The position numbers and the translations under genes are program-made. The notes under the pieces were generated by a model. It did not search any database and was not told the DNA's origin. It worked only from the letters and a program-made list of their open reading frames with translations. A stretch of DNA of 64,000 bases from Sphaerosporella brunnea (lineage: Eukaryota > Ascomycota > Pezizomycetes > Pezizales > Pyronemataceae): contig VXIS01000046.1 of assembly GCA_008704415.1 (NCBI GenBank), positions 62,001-126,000 of the forward strand. Direction: 5' to 3'. Below are positions 1 through 11,083 of this stretch, in pieces; the stretch's first letter is position 1, and each line of letters starts with the position of its first letter.

Positions 1-2341
1 AACCGGAGCTACTTCTGGATGGGCCGCCGGGGCGCATGCCCCAGAAGATGATTTCGACCAACTTTGACTTCAGGGTCGCCTTCTGGATGTACTTCGACGA
101 TCGCAGGAAGGTCACCGCGAAAGCCAGCAGTTCAGTGAGTTGCGTCGAAATCAAAGCCTCTGGCGTGAATATGCTGACAAAGCTGATGATGCTACCGACA
201 CATTCCACCAGATACTCCGGAAGGTGATTAAATTCTTCCGATGGTGCATCCGGCAGGGGTAAGCTGCAACATTTCTCAGCCTTGCAATCTTCCTTTGTTC
301 AACTGCGTAACAAACCTTAGCATCTGACGGGGATACTGGTGCTTCGGATCAACCAATCTCAGAAGCCACACCATCTGGTACCGCATGAACAGCAAAGATG
401 AAGCCTGAAGCGTGTGGTCAAACAGAATCACCTCAAGAGCTTGTTTATGTGAGATAGCATCGATTATTCGGGTTTTAATCCTCTCGATGTTTCGGTCCAA
501 GATCACCAACGCAGGTGTCTGGTGCAATTATTAGAATTAGAACGTTTCTCCAGGACCAGATCACATACACCAATGTACTTCGCTCTATCTTCCTGGATCC
601 TCTGAAGGTGTTGTTCCATTTCTGGAATATCCCTCGAAAGACCGTCATGCTCCATCTCTGATGAATTCAGCCCGTAATGGTGAGCTGCGGCACATAGGAA
701 GAAGATCTCCGTAATGAAGTTGTTCTTCCCTTCCAAGGTCTGGGAATAAAACTCCTTGGACGATTGATCATCCGCGTTGAGCTTCGTCTCGTCGCTGATA
801 TCCAGTTTTGGGTTGCGCCTGAAGTATTCCACTTCAATCCTATCAATTTTCGAGAATGATGCGTCCATAAAAGGCTCACACATCCGCGTCAGCACGGCTG
901 CAATGTTGGCCATGAAGCCATCCGAGCTCACGGTCTGGCGATCAACATTGATAGCAACACGCTTCTTGTTCGCGTTGAGAATATTTGCAAAGAATTGCAG
1001 TACCCTGTTCCGGACTTGATCCGACGTTTTGCATAGAGCGGTTGTGATCTGCGTTAGCTGTTCCTGCAATGATTTCGAAGCCATGCGTAGGGCATTTGTA
1101 GCATCTCTCGTGACAACGGCGGCCTGCGACTTTGCATTCGCAAAGTATTGCTTGGAAACCTCCGGTTGCGCCGGCGAGATCCTAAAGAATGGTCCCAAAA
1201 GCATCACCTTTTCCAAATCTTGGGGCTCAGCTTCATGCAAGAACTCGGGGAGGTTGACAAAAATATCCGCCAGAGGCTTGAGGTGTGCTATTCGTCCGAG
1301 CGCCGTGATGTAAGGCTTGTAGTTGTCGCTCATGTTCATGGTGGCCAATTGCCCGCTGAGCAGGCGGAAGGCTTCCCTGAACGCATCGACCAAATCTGGC
1401 TCCTCATCGAACTTAGCCAACCACTCCACAAGCATATCTTGGGGCAGTCCATGAGGTTCCTCTGGATCCGCTAGCAATAGTTGGTCCAGCCTAACCGGTG
1501 GCTGGTTCCCACTATTCACGCATCAGCCAAATCCCATTCCCCTCATTGGATGTAGAGTACACACCCGAACATGTCCGGCAACGTGATGCAGTACAGCGCA
1601 TAGTTGGAACACATCCTCTTCGCCTCCTTGAGCACCGCGATTTTTGCAGGGTCCAGTCTACTAGCCGGCGTCTTCTTGTGTATATCCATGGCGCGCTTCC
1701 ACGATGCGATCAAGTGGTCCATCGGGACCACGCCCCCCTCGCCGCATATCGACAGAATCAGTTGATCCAACACTCCGACCGAAAGATGTGGCACTAACTC
1801 ATCAGGTCTTCGCACTGAAAAGCATGGGTAGGTAGAGTGCAGGGGGACGAGGCTCACCCTTCCCTTCCTCGGTCTCGTCTTCCAAATCCTTCCGCAGTCC
1901 CTCCAGCACCAAGTAACCACCAGCAGCCGTACGAGGGGTCGGCCGCAGAGTGACCTTGAAAATCTGGGACAGCTTCAGGTCTTCCCAAGCCTCATCAGGT
2001 GTCAGCCCGCCCTCTGGTGGTACCAGTCTGCTAGCAGGGGGAGGAGAAATGCTGTTTGTTGGGGTGGGTGGAGCTGGAGTCGCCGTGGGTGGGGGTGTGG
2101 GTGTGGGTTTGGCCGCCGGTGATCGTGGGGACTGTCGATTTTCCTCGGCGACAGGACTGGGTTTAGGAGCTTCCTCGGCGGCCGGTGTTTCTCGTCCCCG
2201 TTGCGACTGGAGAGCTTGTAGGCGGGCCAAACGCTTGTTGCGGATCTGAGTCCATCAGCTAGGTACGGTACGCGCGGGCGGGAGTGCGGGAGTGCGGGGT
2301 GGACTGACTTCATCTGCATCTGCTTCCGGCGCAGAGGACAT
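1..2341 (-). CDS. UFD2: Ubiquitin conjugation factor E4 (Ufd2), 5' part only
   Basis: Ufd2 is an E4 ligase that lengthens ubiquitin chains on proteasome substrates, working with Cdc48 in the nucleus and cytoplasm. Five introns can be placed (2252-2310, 1815-1857, 1512-1564, 519-568, 264-315); the joined frame stays open to the window edge. The first exon is short (11 codons) and joins the typical N-terminal motif IRNKRLARLQALQ. The E4 core follows, including LLADPEEPHGLPQDML, NPFF-like LLGPFFRIS, RNRVLQFFANILNANKKR, WLLRLVDPKHQYP and FNHLPEYLVECV. The catalytic U-box, at the extreme C-terminus of this family, lies beyond position 1, so catalytic competence cannot be judged. The start at 2341 is chosen because only the spliced frame from it gives the family N-terminus. 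Residues about 20-75 are Pro/Ala-rich low complexity. The intron 2252-2310 uses a slightly unusual GTCAGT donor. Confidence 0.9.
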
Positions 2342-3681
2342 GTTCGTTCGTGTTGTTTGTGAGGATTTATAGCGATGGCAGATATGCTTTTTGTGGAGGA
2401 ACAATGGAGGGGTTCCGGAGTGTTGACGTCGCAAGGCTGCTTGTGCTGGTGCTTGGATGACTTATCTATCGGTGCTGCACCTCTGTCGTTATACGCGCGT
2501 ATGAAGGCACTGCAAGCTTCTAGACCACCAACAAAAAAAATACATGGAAGATTCAGAGAACCAGTCACACCAGTTCGAAACAATCTCTTTCCCCTCACTT
2601 CTGGTCTGCCTGAAGGAAGTATTCTTTCTTTAGGCTTTGCTTACCTATACTGGCACTTTGAAAGCTGAGGCCACACTGGAACTGCCGAGTGATCCCCAGT
2701 GATGCAATTGACTGCCAGGAAATGAACGGACTTCCTTGAGGCTTCTTGATACTTCAAAACAAGCCAAAAAACTGCTAGCTTGCTCAGAAATATTCCTAGA
2801 TTGACGCCGGTGCGTGAAAAGTTCTCTACCACTGGTATGGAGTGTAAACCGACTCGCCATATCCCCCGTTACCGAAACCAAATACCTAAGTTGTGGCTAT
2901 CCAGCCCTCACTCTGGGCGGAGATATAGGCAGGGTCTCTCGGCGGGGTTTGGTCTCGGCGGACCGGCTCATCCCGTTTCTAGACGGACTCATAAGCCAGT
3001 GTGCGAGTATTGGTACCGACATCAAACAGCATGAGTTACTCTACCTCTGTTATCTCACCCCCGGAGAGAGTAATCTACCACAAAGATCTTGCGGCGTCAC
3101 CGGAGCTCTCAAGCAGAGCTTCCTTCAGCTCCTAATCTCTGACCGAGTGCTGTAAATGAAGCAATCTCTTCATGCACCGAAACGTCAGCTGATATGCACA
3201 ACGACGCAAATTTAGTGAGAAACCACGGAGTGTACACACGCTGCCAGAAAGGAAGGTCACTATAAAGAGTCAAACAAAAAACTGATGTGTTATTGGGTTA
3301 CTGTTGGATAGTAGTTGACAAGTGCTGAGAAAACTATCCAGAGAGCATAAATCATACTCAGGACCCCTCTTCTTCATATACACCTAACAGAACCCAGAAA
3401 GAAGAGAGGATAGTAGCGAAAAGTGCTCGTATGTATTATTGACATTTACCCAATCCAGCCTCATCACGTCGTGAAGAACCACACATACAGCATTTAAAAT
3501 CACAGCCCAGAACACCGAAATAGTTACATCGAACAAGTTACAAGAAGGTATATTCGCGCAGAAACAAGACTCTAGAAGAAAAGAAAAAGAAGAGGTGTCA
3601 AAGAACCCCACCCATCTCGTAACCCTCGAGAGCCATTAGCTAACGAAATCCCAGCCCTTCTTTTCAGACGCTTGATAGTTT
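2342..3681. other. Intergenic between secreted-protein gene and UFD2
   Basis: About 1.3 kb holding the 3' flank of the secreted-protein gene and the promoter of UFD2, both on the minus strand. Several short open frames exist but none has splice-supported structure or a recognisable motif. No repeat or RNA gene was seen. Confidence 0.6.
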
Positions 3682-4539
3682 CTAGTAGGTGACAGGCATG
3701 CCCGTTCCAGTCGGAACCACAGGGATGGTGGTGGTGATAGTCGTCCACAGGGTCGTAGTACGAGTCTTACCATCCTCGACGGTAGTGGAGATCGTGTAGT
3801 TGGCGTAAGGAGGCAAAGGAGAGGCCCTGCTGGTGTACTGCTCCGGGACGATCCTAGAGGTGGTAGTAGTAGGGTAGACAGTCGTGGTGACAACCTGTGA
3901 TGCAACTGATTAGCGAAAAAGTAGCGGGATTGCGACGAAGCCAAAACGTACCATGATGCTGGTCTCGGTAACGTGCTCAGTGACGGTCAAGACATGGCGG
4001 GTGCTGCTGTGCTCCTCCGGGGCGATCGTGACAGAAGTGTAGGCAGTGTCGGGGATAGTCCTGGTCACAGTCGTAGTCGAGGTACTAGTACTGCGCTCAG
4101 AGATAGTCGAGGTCTTAGTACCGCGCTCAGAGGACGACGAAGAGTGGTCCTTGGGGCGAGGGACGTAGTGGAAGACCGTGGTAGTCCCAGGAGCAGACGA
4201 GTCGACAGAGGCAGTCGACAAGTACTGCGTTTCAAACGACGTGGTGGAGAACTGAACGGTCTTCGTAACCGTCGCAGTCTTAACAGCACCGTTACCCAAG
4301 GTGTAGGTGACAGTGACATAGTTGGTGGTGGCAGTCGTATAGGTGGTCGGGACGACAATCGACTCGATGGGGGCGCCGGTGCCGATGCCGGTCCCCATAG
4401 GGCGAGCCGAGATGGTGTTGTTGCCGTGGCCGTAGTTCGAGTGGCCGTAGTTCGAATAGCGTATGTGACGGTTGAGGTCGTGACCGCTGGCCGAAACGGC
4501 GGCGATGAAAGCCGCGACGAAGAGCTTGATGGACAACAT
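3682..4539 (-). CDS. Secreted Thr/Ser-rich cell-surface-like protein
   Basis: A 266-residue protein from two exons (4539-3952 and 3894-3682) separated by a 57-nt intron with donor GTACGT and acceptor CACAG. Residues 1-17 (MLSIKLFVAAFIAAVSA) are a clear signal peptide. The mature part is very rich in Thr, Ser and Val, with repeated beta-strand-like stretches such as YVTVTYTLGNGAVKTATVTK and TTTVTRTIP, and several N-glycosylation sequons (NNT, NYT). This composition fits heavily O-mannosylated fungal wall or secreted proteins. No C-terminal hydrophobic GPI signal is visible (it ends TGTGMPVTY), so it may be released or bound in another way. No enzymatic domain is recognised. Without splicing, the first exon would read into 13 intron-encoded residues and stop. 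Confidence 0.75.
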
Positions 4540-4697
4540 TATGGTTGGTAAAGACTGTTGTGGTTTTCGAGGCTTGGATTCAAAGGAGCGACTGAAGCCC
4601 GAAAACTGTTGCGAAACTGAAGGAGCGTGTTGTTTGCGGTGGTGAAGTGGGAGAGGGAAGTGGTGGGAAGCGAGGGAAGAAGGGCAAAGAAAAGAAA

Positions 4698-4722
4698 GGT
4701 GGTGGTGGTGGTGGTGGTGGTG
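4698..4722. repeat. (GGT)n microsatellite
   Basis: About eight perfect GGT units in the presumed 5' leader or promoter of the secreted-protein gene. Confidence 0.9.
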
Positions 4723-4830
4723 GCGGCGGGTTCTTCCCTTTGACGCCGGGTCACAGCAGCCGGTCCAAAAAGCGTCATTTCACTGAGTGTTGGGTCGACG
4801 TGTAGACTCTAGAGTAGGGGAGCAGAGTGA

Positions 4831-4862
4831 GTGGTGGTGGTGGTGGTGGTGGTGGTGGTGGG
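4831..4862. repeat. (GGT)n microsatellite, second tract
   Basis: About ten GGT units, ending in a G run, some 110 bp from the first tract. Confidence 0.9.
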
Positions 4863-6880
4863 GTTTGTTTTGGCGCGAGCGAGCGAAGCGTGGTTGACTT
4901 TAGCGCGAGAGTTTGGCTGTGCGACGCGATGCTCCACACATCGCCCAGCCTTCACCGGCCAATAATCGAGCTCAATTGGCAGGCACGAGGGGCCAAGCTT
5001 CCTCTTTGGCTTCGGTTCTCTGCAACCTGATTGGTTGAAACGACCTCATTTCAGGTACCATATGCAGAGTAGTCGAGATGGAGCCCGGCCAAGCACTCCA
5101 GCATCTGGGCGACAAGACAAACGCTCACCGGTGGAGATATCATCGACACCACGCCGCCCAGCAACCTCAAGGCTTCCGGGAAATTGCAGCACTGATGTAG
5201 GTATACCATAGCAGAGTACGTGCAAGTGCAAAATGCATCGCGCCTGCCGATACGAGTTTCGTACCTGCTGCATATTGACAGCACCAGCACCACGGCGAGG
5301 CCGCAGGAAAGTCCTTCATCGACCGCCACCACCACGCATATCGGGCCGTTGTGAGGAAATCCTATCGTCACCGGTAGATCTAGCAGACTGTCGATCACTG
5401 TGACCTTTGGGACCTGAACATGAAACAAGTAGCCAGACGGAGATTTGGCAATCGAAGGGAAGAAGAAAAAAAGAAAAAGAAAAAAACCCTCTTGATCCCT
5501 GCCATCACATCACCAGCGAAGCAGCGACGGCAGCACGACATCATAACTAGTGGCGCAAATACATTGACACAAGCAAGCGCTGGGAAAGCCACACCAACAC
5601 AACGCCGCGCAGACTTCATCTCATCTCAGGACCTTTGTCTCTCCTCTGGCGATAAGCAACCAACAGATGAGACAGGGAGACAAGTGTTATCCACGGCGAT
5701 TCCACGCATGTACCCCATAGTAACTACCGCGTGAGCAATATGCAGCGTGCTAGCCCTAACAACGCAGGTCCGCAACGACTCTACCTCGACCCCTGAATCA
5801 ACAAAACCCCAGCCGAGAAAAAGAGAGTCCACGAGCCTGGCTCGCAACCTAATGTGAAGCCGGCAAATGAAGTACCGTGCACTTCGTTTCGAAACTGGAT
5901 TTTCCCGACTCTGTCCATGAATCGTGAAAAGGCCGTGCGAGGTCCCGCTGTGTAGAACACCCATCATCCATTCCCATGGCGATCATGATCACCCCCAGAC
6001 GTGTGCAAGTCCTGCTCGCACCCGCAATTTCCTATACTCAATGGAATTTCAAACAATCCTATCGCCCACCAGCCTGGTATTCAAAACGCCAAATGAAAGG
6101 GCGCACTCTCTTTCCATAATCGAAAAGTCCCCTCTCGGTGTACGGCCCGAACAGTGGATCCCGGTAAACAGAGGACTTCCCAGCTCACCGTACCTAACAT
6201 CCGGCCGGCCAGGTGCATAGAGTATTCTACTATGCACGCCGACGGTGACCTACTGTATCAGAATCTGCGCGTGCCGCGCAAAAGCAATACGTAACTACCC
6301 GCAATTTCCAACTCATCAACAGCAACAGCAACAACAATAAAAACACGGCTATGCTGTGGGACACTCGGCAGGGATACCATAAATCCCCCCCGGCGCAGCG
6401 TTTATTCATCAATGTGCTACTAGGGGAAATTTTGGTGGATACATAAATCATTTCGGCCGTAAGGAGGAGGAGGAGGACTGGTTGTTGGATTGGGGGGTTG
6501 GGGGGCGGTCGAGTCATAGGCTGTGAAATCAGGTGGTGATTCTTAGGTCTTTAATCGACAGCTCAACAGCTCGCCGGCCGTGACTTGTCTCTTCAATTGG
6601 AAAGTGCAAACTTGTGGCTTGTGATGGAAACGAATTGTTCAACATACCGCCACCACCACTCGGGCTGAGAGTCCTGAGGCAAGTCAGTTCCAGCTATTCA
6701 ACAGGTCGCCGCTCACGATATTCTACTGTTGCCTTTTGGGGGCAGCCAATTCCTTATTTGTCGAACCTCTCACTTCAGTCTCGGAAGAATCCTCCAGACT
6801 CTTCTATCCAGCTGCATTCGCCGATCATCCAAGATCACTCGTCAGTAACAATTCCGCAACGCGCAGCTATAGATAGAAGC

Positions 6881-7395
6881 AGGCTTGTCAATAGCCAGCC
6901 GGCCGTGCTGGCTGCCCAATGGCTGCATGGGCTACGTCGGCGGCCTTTTTGGCTGTCATGGGCTGAATGGCTGTTTGACTCGCATCGCAGTTCGATTCGG
7001 TGCACCGGCCGCAAAACCGTTGGCACAACACATACTGCCAATGGATGCATGACTATGGCACCTGAAGTTAGTTCTGTGTATTTAATTTCTTCTAGGTTCA
7101 CTGACTGCCATTGCACTGATCCACCTATGGCTTGACTGACACCTCTTGACCGACCAAGGCTCACCTCGACAGGCCCGTGGGGGCGACCCCGCCGAAAGGG
7201 GTTGCTTTCGTTGGTGGGGAAACAATGGAATAGACACAAGATCAAGCGTTCCATTACCTTCGGAATGCTCGACGAAGTGCGGTGAGCACTATGCAGATCC
7301 ATTACTCGCCATGAGCTCGAGGTAGCCGGGCCGGCTGCTTGAAGCAGCCAGTCAGCCAGCCCAGGCTATCTTGGGGCCGGCTACTGACAAGCCTG
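6881..7395. mobile_element. hAT-type non-autonomous DNA transposon (515 bp)
   Basis: The element begins CAGGCTTGTCAATAGCC and ends with the near-perfect inverted copy GGCTACTGACAAGCCTG (one mismatch over the first 17 bases). It is flanked by the identical 8-mer GATAGAAG at 6873-6880 and 7396-7403. CAG/CTG-type ends with an 8-bp target duplication are the signature of hAT transposons. The interior carries many GGCTG/CAGCC-rich stretches and no transposase, so it must be mobilised in trans. Open frames overlapping it are element sequence, not host genes. The intact duplication indicates a fairly recent insertion. Confidence 0.88.
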
Positions 7396-7453
7396 GATAG
7401 AAGCAAACCGATTTTTTTTTATTGTTTTTTTCCAAATTATCCCCACCTACACC

Positions 7454-8014
7454 TCAACCCCCCTTCGGAATACTGCAGCACATAAACAACCTCTCATCCG
7501 CAAAGCACTCCGCACACCACCTATGACCGCAAGGCACAACCACCGGCTCCTCCACGATGGGTCGCGCGCAGATCTTGCAGAGCAAAAACCCCGCCAGCTT
7601 ACCGCAACATCTTCGGAAGTCATGCACACAGTTGATACAGAACTTGTGGCCGCAGCTGGCGGCGGTGTAGGCGGGGTTGGGGCCAAGGCAGGCGGTGCAG
7701 ACGTCGACGGGGGAGGCGGCAGAGGAGGAGGCTGACATTGGCGTATGTCGAGGGCTGTAGTCGATGATGGGGTTGTAGGGATAATGCGGTGGGTAAGGAA
7801 CGAGAGGAAGATGGGAGGAGAGGCTTTTGTATGAGGTCGGTTGATGTTGACTTGAATATGTGGCGGCCTCGGGGCGCTTGGGGTAAAGGTAGGGGACGGT
7901 GGCAGTGATGGCCCCCCGGACACAACTTGAACTCGCAGGAGCTGTCGTTGAAGTTGGGCGGTTTTGAAATGATGTTGTGTGGTGAGGTTCATGGGTCGTG
8001 GACGTGTTCTTCAC
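7454..8014 (-). CDS. Small protein with two half-RING zinc-binding motifs
   Basis: A single-exon frame of 186 residues. Residues 1-100 are low complexity (Thr, Ser, Pro, Tyr). The C-terminal 80 residues hold two successive copies of the pattern C-x2-C...C-G-H-x2-C-x2-C: CTAC with CGHKFCINC, then CKIC with CGHRWCAEC. Each resembles a split RING/treble-clef core. RING proteins usually act as ubiquitin ligases, but the spacing here is not a standard C3HC4 finger, so ligase activity is only an inference. A downstream in-frame Met just before the zinc region is an alternative start. The gene begins about 60 bp from the right end of the hAT element, which therefore lies just beyond its 3' end. Confidence 0.65.
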   Translation of the reverse strand: MKNTSTTHEPHHTTSFQNRPTSTTAPASSSCVRGAITATVPYLYPKRPEAATYSSQHQPTSYKSLSSHLPLVPYPPHYPYNPIIDYSPRHTPMSASSSAASPVDVCTACLGPNPAYTAASCGHKFCINCVHDFRRCCGKLAGFLLCKICARPIVEEPVVVPCGHRWCAECFADERLFMCCSIPKGG

Positions 8015-9016
8015 GGTATGTCATTGGGTTAGAGAACATTCTATGGGGCATGAGCAATGTCGGCCCGAGAGCTCTGGCAACGTTCAGCTACACCTCTGAA
8101 GCTCGGGGTAGAGGAACGTTAACACATACAGAGGCTTGTTCTATCCTATAGCAAGGAAATGAGGGAACTCAACTCGAAGCTCATCATTCCTTTTGGCGTT
8201 GGCCCGCCCCTCCCTATCTATGACCTGTAGTGAACGATCAACGTGAACCTCTGGAGTCAATTGGTTCGACCATAGGTTTCTCTAAGGGCATTGATCTACG
8301 CCAGGTAATGCACCGTGAGTCTTTTGCTAATGTGGGTTTTATCACCAATCAACTGACTCATGTGTAGTCACTCGACCATGGTCTGCGGCCTTTGGCCCCT
8401 CCGAGTGCTAACCGGTGCATATGCGTGAGGTTAAGTATTCAAACAACGCACAGGCTGTCAACCGCTAGCCTGGGATATCACATTATCTTTTATTGCCCTT
8501 GCCAATCGAGCAGGATTGAATGTTTCCATTAACCATGGGCATTGGCCGGAATGAGTGACTTGTTCTCACGAACATCTTTACTGGCAGCATGACTGTCATG
8601 CTGTACATGTTAGATTTCGGGTTTCGGGTTTTCGGTCATGGTGCGTCACTCAATGCACTCTTGCGGACCGGTAGAGTAAACGGAACGCAAATGATTTTGG
8701 CCAATACTACAAGAAGCGTTCGCCCAGCGGTATTTGGCGAATTCTCAGTCCTAACTTTGTATTAGAGACCCTCCTAAAATAGAACGAAGGTGAAAGCAAA
8801 ATGTCTTACTTTGGCGAAGATGGTTGGGCTCGTCTGCAGCCAAGCACAATCTTCACCAATCAACGCCGTAAAAGTGGCTGTCTGCCAGCCAACCGATATG
8901 GGGAGGAACTATGCAGGCCTCCGCCGGTCTGTGCATAATAAATACCACATACACCCCTCCCACCGGTCCATCTCACCGTCATTCCAAACATCACAGATCG
9001 CAGTTTCTCTATACTC
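8015..9016. other. Divergent intergenic region
   Basis: About 1 kb between the start of the half-RING gene (minus) and the start of the IFI6-like gene (plus). A TATA-like ATAATAAATA lies about 80 bp before the latter's ATG. No coding or repeat structure was seen. Confidence 0.5.
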
Positions 9017-9529
9017 ATGTCCTCCCACCTCGAAAAAGTCCGCGACTACGTCCGCGAGAACCCCGTAAAATCTGTGGTGATTGCAGCCGGGACCACTGTA
9101 GCAATTGCTCCCGCCGTTTTGATTGTTCCAGTTCTTGGAACCCTCGGGTTCTCTGCTGGTGGTGTCGTTGGAGGTCAAGATCCCCGACGACGACGACCGG
9201 CATGCCGAACTAACTATTTTTCTGCACCCACAGGCTCTATCGCAGCTGGCGTACAATCCATGATTGGAAATGTTGCTGCTGGCAGTCTATTTGCATTCTG
9301 TCAAAGCGCCGCAGCGGGAGGATACGGCGCTGCAACGATTGCAGCAGCGGGGGGGTCGGTGGCCGCAGCGACTGCGGCGGCAGCGGGTTTGGGGTCGGAA
9401 GGGGAGGCTTCGGACGGAGAAGATGAAGGTTCCGATAAGGATGATGAGGTCAGAGTAGAAAGGTGTGTGTGTGTGGTTGTAACTAGCCGGCGTTGTCGGG
9501 TGATAGTTTTGGCACAAATCGACTTCTAG
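9017..9529 (+). CDS. IFI6/ISG12 (6-16 family)-like small membrane protein
   Basis: The frame starts MSSHLEKVRDYVRENPVKSV and continues with Gly/Ala-rich hydrophobic stretches typical of the interferon-induced 6-16/ISG12 family, which occurs widely in fungi with no known interferon link. A 60-nt intron (9174-9233; donor GTCAAG, acceptor CACAG) is likely: removing it joins GFSAGGVVGG directly to SIAAGVQSMIGNVAAGS, the usual continuous glycine-rich hydrophobic domain. Its length is a multiple of three, so the unspliced frame is also open. Animal members sit in mitochondrial or ER membranes; location here is unknown. The tail is acidic (GSEGEASDGEDEGSDKDDE). The last 25 residues, encoded after a GT-repeat, look non-conserved, so the true 3' end may involve another intron. 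Confidence 0.68.
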   Translation: MSSHLEKVRDYVRENPVKSVVIAAGTTVAIAPAVLIVPVLGTLGFSAGGVVGGQDPRRRRPACRTNYFSAPTGSIAAGVQSMIGNVAAGSLFAFCQSAAAGGYGAATIAAAGGSVAAATAAAAGLGSEGEASDGEDEGSDKDDEVRVERCVCVVVTSRRCRVIVLAQIDF

Positions 9530-10132
9530 CTATGAAGCTGATACAGTGCCAAGATATATACCAGCCTGGGGAAGCAGAAGTTATCTATCGTTTGATCAGT
9601 CTTAAATGGTCACATCTGTTTGAGTCCAGGGGCGTACGGTGACTAAGGCCGACAGCATTGATATTGACGGATTTTGTCCAAGATACCCCCCGATCTTGAC
9701 TTTAATTTGTGCGGTACCCTGTGGATGTGAACGTATTCAAGATAAGTATACGATGAAGCCCTGTATTCGGTGATGATTGGCAGTGTCGGCTTTGAACAAA
9801 CGAGTGCTCTCCAGTGAAGCGTGTGCACCCCGATCTTCGTATGCTCCACACTGCTCCCTGATTCTCGCGCTGAGGGAGAAAGAACTGTCGAGGCTCCGCG
9901 CGCATACGGCCGCTCTCGAAGCTCATATCGATAACTTGAGGGCCCATAAGGGTTGTCGTTGAAGCGCTTCTATGGAAACGACGTGCCCCGGGCTCTATTG
10001 GGAAGTTGCTCTATTATTGAAGAGATTATAGCAAAATTAAACTACTCAATCTTGTAAAAAATGCTTGATTATCAAAGTGAGCGGTGTCTAGGTGTCTAAC
10101 AGTAAAGCACGGTTAACCATAATCCGGTCCAT
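9530..10132. other. Convergent intergenic region with short dispersed repeat
   Basis: Separates the 3' ends of the IFI6-like gene and the methyltransferase gene. Contains one copy of a roughly 40-bp motif (near 9783-9826) that recurs near 17561-17601. A 61-codon frame over it (9777-9962) looks coiled-coil-like but is not called. Confidence 0.45.
9783..9826 (+). repeat. Short dispersed repeat, copy 1
   Basis: Shares the core ACGAGTGCTCTCCAGTGAAG and flanking bases with 17561-17601 in the same orientation. Both translate in one frame to a peptide close to AL-x-x-RVLSSEA, suggesting decayed copies of one coding repeat. Its class is unknown. Confidence 0.6.
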
Positions 10133-11083
10133 CTACTTTCTCCGTGCCAGGATAACGCCATGGCCCCAAGCAATCTCAATGAACATGTCTCTCCACCCCT
10201 CTCCCCATCCTTCAGCCTCCTTCATTTTCTCCATGAGCTCATCCACAATATCGCCCTGTCCACCCTCTGCTTTGCTCTTAGCCTCCGGGAAAGCCTCCTT
10301 CCAAGCGTGGGTACAGCTCCAGGTCCTGATATAACTATCCATTCCCCCCAAGGTGACCGTCTTCCTCATCAGCCCTTCACCTCTATTAACCAACTCCCCA
10401 AATCCCTCCTTACCATCACCTTCCTCCACTTCCTCCCTCCAACTCTCCTCTTCCTCCGTAACAGGAACCTCCCATTTTGGCTCAAACTCCCACCTCTTAA
10501 CCGCCTCCCACTCCTTCTCTGCCGGCCGAATCACTCTCAGCCGACCCTGAACATAGCTCCTCCCCGGCTGGCTCCAGTACGGCCCCAGCTTGTCCTTTCC
10601 ATGCGTATACTCGCTGAGAACCCTGCTCGCCTTTGGTGCGCGAGGAATCATGCAATCTTTATAGCCCCACACGGCAACAGTGCCGCCCTTCCTTACCACC
10701 CGCGCCATCTCTGCCCACCATGCAGCGTGGTCAAACCAATGCACCGCCTGCGCCGCCACAGCCATATCCACCTCACCATCCTTCAAGAACGCCAACTGCT
10801 CGGCGTTCGCGCGGCGGTATGTCACGGTGGGACAGTCCTTCTCTGGGGTGAGCTCGCGGGCGGTGTTGAGCATTCCCTCCGAGGGGTCGGTGCCGATAGT
10901 GCGCGAGAAGTGGACGGAGAGCGGACGGGTTACGGTTCCTGGGCCGCAGCCAAGATCGAGGAGGACATTGCGGGCGCCTTGGTGGTAGGGGAGGAGGTGG
11001 TGCGTGAACAGTGTGGTTGGGTAGGCGGGGCGGAAGGTGGCGTAGCGGGCTGAGGAGAAGGTTGCGGCGGAAAAGGTCGCCAT
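10133..11083 (-). CDS. SAM-dependent methyltransferase (trans-aconitate methyltransferase/Crg1-like family)
   Basis: An intron-free gene for 316 residues. The AdoMet-binding motif I is at residues 41-50 (LLDLGCGPGT), followed by the acidic strand-2 end (TIGTDPSEGML) and motif II/III (GEVDMAVAAQAVHWFDHAAWWAEMAR), as in class I Rossmann-fold methyltransferases acting on small molecules. The HWF...W pattern and length near 300 match the fungal Tmt1/Crg1-like group, which methylates trans-aconitate or similar carboxylic acids or lipids. The substrate cannot be read from sequence. The start MATFSAATFSSARYATFRP matches the family's N-terminal FRP element. A downstream Lys/Glu-rich insert (residues 210-245) is low complexity. 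Confidence 0.85.
   Translation of the reverse strand: MATFSAATFSSARYATFRPAYPTTLFTHHLLPYHQGARNVLLDLGCGPGTVTRPLSVHFSRTIGTDPSEGMLNTARELTPEKDCPTVTYRRANAEQLAFLKDGEVDMAVAAQAVHWFDHAAWWAEMARVVRKGGTVAVWGYKDCMIPRAPKASRVLSEYTHGKDKLGPYWSQPGRSYVQGRLRVIRPAEKEWEAVKRWEFEPKWEVPVTEEEESWREEVEEGDGKEGFGELVNRGEGLMRKTVTLGGMDSYIRTWSCTHAWKEAFPEAKSKAEGGQGDIVDELMEKMKEAEGWGEGWRDMFIEIAWGHGVILARRK

Larger units (their letters stand above)
4540..6880. other. Intergenic, upstream of secreted-protein gene
   Basis: Promoter side of the secreted-protein gene, with GGT microsatellites near 4.7 and 4.85 kb. A 125-codon minus-strand frame at 5051-5428 has no recognisable motif and is not called. Otherwise nothing identifiable. 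Confidence 0.5.

Noticed and set aside
3973..4551. 192-codon plus-strand frame, Arg/Gly/Asp-rich
   Set aside because: Antisense of the Thr/Ser-rich secreted protein.
5051..5428. 125-codon minus-strand frame with hydrophobic stretches
   Set aside because: No recognisable domain, signal or splice structure; could be real but cannot be supported.
6614..7302. Frames of 155-173 codons on both strands
   Set aside because: They lie largely in the hAT element and have no transposase or host-protein character.
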